From NCBI GenBank assembly GCA_030149025.1, contig JASBSH010000113.1, forward strand, positions 1 to 5,846: DNA of 5,846 nt, written 5' to 3'. This stretch comes from Actinomycetales bacterium (lineage in GTDB: Bacteria; Actinomycetota; Actinomycetes; Actinomycetales; BWSM-131). The translations under genes were made by a program, and so were the position numbers. Below, piece by piece: positions 5,158 to 5,846 of the stretch. Within the stretch, counting starts at the first letter, position 1; the number at the start of each line of letters is the position of its first letter. The notes below the pieces were generated by a model. The model ran no database searches. It was not told the DNA's origin and saw only the letters and a list, made by a program, of their open reading frames with translations.

Positions 5158-5424
5158 ATGAGGTTCTCCATCAGGGTGAGACCCGGTTCGTCCCGGACCG
5201 CGGTCGGAGGCGTCCACGACGGTGCGCTCGTGGTCCGCGTGACCGCACGTGCCGTCGACGGTGCAGCGACGCAGGCGGCTCTGGTCGCCGTCGCGGAGGC
5301 CCTGGGTGTGCGGCGCCGCCAGGTCGCTCTCGTGTCGGGTGCCACGAGCAGGACCAAGGTGCTCGACGCGGAGGGGGACGACGAGGATGTCGCGGCCGCG
5401 TTGGCGTCCCTCCGCGGCTCTTGA
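5158..5424 (+). CDS. yggU: DUF167 (YggU/UPF0235) family protein
   Basis: The 88-residue protein covers the complete DUF167 domain: FSIRVRPGSSRTAVGG (3-18), DGALVVRVTARAVDGAATQA (21-40), and RRQVALVSGATSRTKVLD (53-70). The SGATSRTK block corresponds to the conserved GxxSRxK signature. The biochemical role is unknown; structures show a small alpha/beta fold of possible nucleic-acid-binding type. In E. coli yggS, yggT and yggU are adjacent. Here the same three families occur, interleaved with sepF and divIVA. The ATG at 5158 gives the family N-terminus, but the upstream CCAGGT is too close to serve as a normal ribosome site. The frame is open further upstream, inside divIVA, without family similarity. 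A second hairpin covers its stop codon. Confidence 0.88.
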   Translation: MRFSIRVRPGSSRTAVGGVHDGALVVRVTARAVDGAATQAALVAVAEALGVRRRQVALVSGATSRTKVLDAEGDDEDVAAALASLRGS

Positions 5425-5437
5425 GAGGGAGCCGCGG
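5412..5437 (+). terminator. Hairpin at the DUF167 stop codon, probable terminator
   Basis: CCGCGGCTC (5412-5420) and GAGCCGCGG (5429-5437) pair perfectly (9 bp) around an 8-base loop that contains the TGA stop (5422-5424). No T-run follows (TCCAGTCTCTCC). A smaller hairpin GTCTC-TCC-GAGAC (5442-5454) comes just after and may add to it. Together they separate this transcript from the independently promoted gene downstream. Confidence 0.55.
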
Positions 5438-5482
5438 TCCAGTCTCTCCGAGACATGGATGAGAGCGCTTTACACCCAGCCA

Positions 5483-5511
5483 TTGAGTCCAGTGACGGCG
5501 GCACCTATCCT
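5483..5511 (+). promoter_or_regulatory. Promoter of the downstream lysine-rich/DksA-like gene
   Basis: TTGAGT (5483-5488), a 17-base spacer and TATCCT (5506-5511) form the best sigma-70-type promoter on the plus strand of this window. Transcription would begin at about 5518, giving a leader of about 47 bases to the ATG at 5565. It lies just after the DUF167 terminator hairpins and just before an 18-bp palindrome, an arrangement typical of a separate, regulated transcription unit. Confidence 0.6.
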
Positions 5512-5522
5512 CGCGGCACCAC

Positions 5523-5540
5523 GACGATCACGTGATCGTC
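5523..5540. promoter_or_regulatory. 18-bp perfect palindrome, likely operator
   Basis: GACGATCACGTGATCGTC reads identically on both strands with no central gap. It starts about 5 bases after the predicted transcription start and ends 24 bases before the next start codon, the classic place for a repressor site. As RNA it could also form a hairpin, though with no room for a loop without unpairing the centre. I do not recognise the binding protein. Confidence 0.5.
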
Positions 5541-5564
5541 CCGGGCTTCAGGAATGGGGGCTCC

Positions 5565-5846
5565 ATGGCGCAGCGCGGACGTGGACTGGCGGACGCCGCC
5601 CGGCGAGCCGTAGGACGAGCGGCCAAGGCGGTACGCGGCCATGACGCCGAAGTGACCGGCGACGGGCGTGCCGGCACGAAGGCGCCCGGGACCGCCGGCG
5701 CGCCGAGTGGAAGCAAGAAGGCGTCCGGGAAGAAGTCGGCCCCGGCCAAGAAGTCGGCCAACGCGGCTGCGACGGGCACCGAGGCGACGACCTCGGCGAA
5801 GAAGGCCACTGTCGCCAAAAAGGCGACGGAGCCGGCGGCCAAGAAG
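5565..5846 (+). CDS. Lysine/alanine-rich N-terminus of a probable DksA/TraR-type zinc-finger regulator, cut by window edge
   Basis: The frame opens with ATG at 5565 and stays open for 94 codons to the window edge. It starts with a basic, Arg/Ala-rich helix (MAQRGRGLADAARRAVGRAAKAVRG, 1-25), then becomes a disordered histone-H1-like tail with KK pairs at 51-52, 56-57, 62-63, 79-80, 85-86 and 93-94 in Ala/Ser/Thr-rich context. No folded domain is reached. In many Micrococcales the gene between divIVA/DUF167 and lspA encodes a DksA/TraR C4 zinc-finger protein with exactly such a Lys/Ala leader, and that context is the main reason for the call. It could instead be an H1-like nucleoid protein. The weak ribosome site is GGGGG at 5556-5560, 4 bases before the ATG. 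An ATG at 5554 is out of frame. It has its own promoter and a palindromic operator candidate. Confidence 0.6.
   Translation, partial: MAQRGRGLADAARRAVGRAAKAVRGHDAEVTGDGRAGTKAPGTAGAPSGSKKASGKKSAPAKKSANAAATGTEATTSAKKATVAKKATEPAAKK

Noticed and set aside
5460..5474. LacI-family-like site TGAGAGCGCTTTACA upstream of the last promoter
   Set aside because: AGCGCT is a real 6-bp palindrome and one half (GCTTTACA) looks like a LacI/catabolite operator half, but the other half does not match in sequence or spacing. The nearby 18-bp palindrome is a far better operator candidate.
4512..5504. Long minus-strand open frame (330 codons) opposite divIVA and DUF167
   Set aside because: It mirrors the codon structure of divIVA on the other strand, is low-complexity Leu/Arg/Ala, and has no ribosome site. 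The forward genes here are certain.

Overview
The window is high-GC (roughly 70 percent by eye), with strongly G/C-biased third codon positions and GTG starts for four of the seven forward genes. It holds the downstream half of an actinobacterial division and cell wall (dcw) cluster. The order ftsZ - pgeF(yfiH) - yggS - sepF - yggT - divIVA(wag31) - DUF167(yggU), followed by a lysine/alanine-rich protein that is probably a DksA/TraR-type regulator, is an arrangement known from Actinomycetota. The protein details (Gln/Pro-rich FtsZ tail ending DVPDFLK, SepF ending FFNQS, Lys-rich leader on the last gene) suggest Micrococcales, perhaps near Cellulomonadaceae. That placement is an impression from memory, not a search result.

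Layout. Positions 1-155 carry the 5' end of a minus-strand gene that runs off the left edge. Its start codon lies inside a textbook actinobacterial SOS box (148-163), which itself abuts a good sigma-70-type promoter, so the gene looks SOS-controlled and leaderless. Positions 156-466 are non-coding on both strands and hold that promoter and the ftsZ promoter/leader. Positions 467-3331 hold ftsZ, pgeF and yggS. pgeF and yggS overlap by 4 bases, and a perfect 10-bp hairpin traps the pgeF ribosome binding site and start codon. Positions 3398-4234 hold sepF and yggT; yggT has no convincing Shine-Dalgarno but has a -10 hexamer 8 bases before its GTG. divIVA (4371-5084) has its own 136-base leader and ends at a very strong 15-bp hairpin. 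A small DUF167 gene (5158-5424) follows, then a second hairpin at its stop codon. The last gene starts at 5565 behind a clean promoter (TTGAGT-N17-TATCCT) and an 18-bp perfect palindrome just downstream of the predicted transcription start. It is cut by the right edge.

How the genes fit together. FtsZ forms the cytokinetic ring. SepF, with an N-terminal membrane-binding helix and a core that binds the FtsZ tail, anchors the ring in Actinobacteria, which lack FtsA. DivIVA/Wag31 organises polar growth after division. YggT is a small membrane protein that travels with these genes. PgeF is linked to correct amino-acid incorporation in peptidoglycan, and YggS to pyridoxal phosphate balance.

The least ordinary parts are the SOS-controlled antisense-oriented gene sitting where ftsQ would be expected, the start-codon-sequestering hairpin of pgeF, and the promoter/palindrome unit before the last gene. 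I saw no tRNA, rRNA, CRISPR array or insertion sequence.
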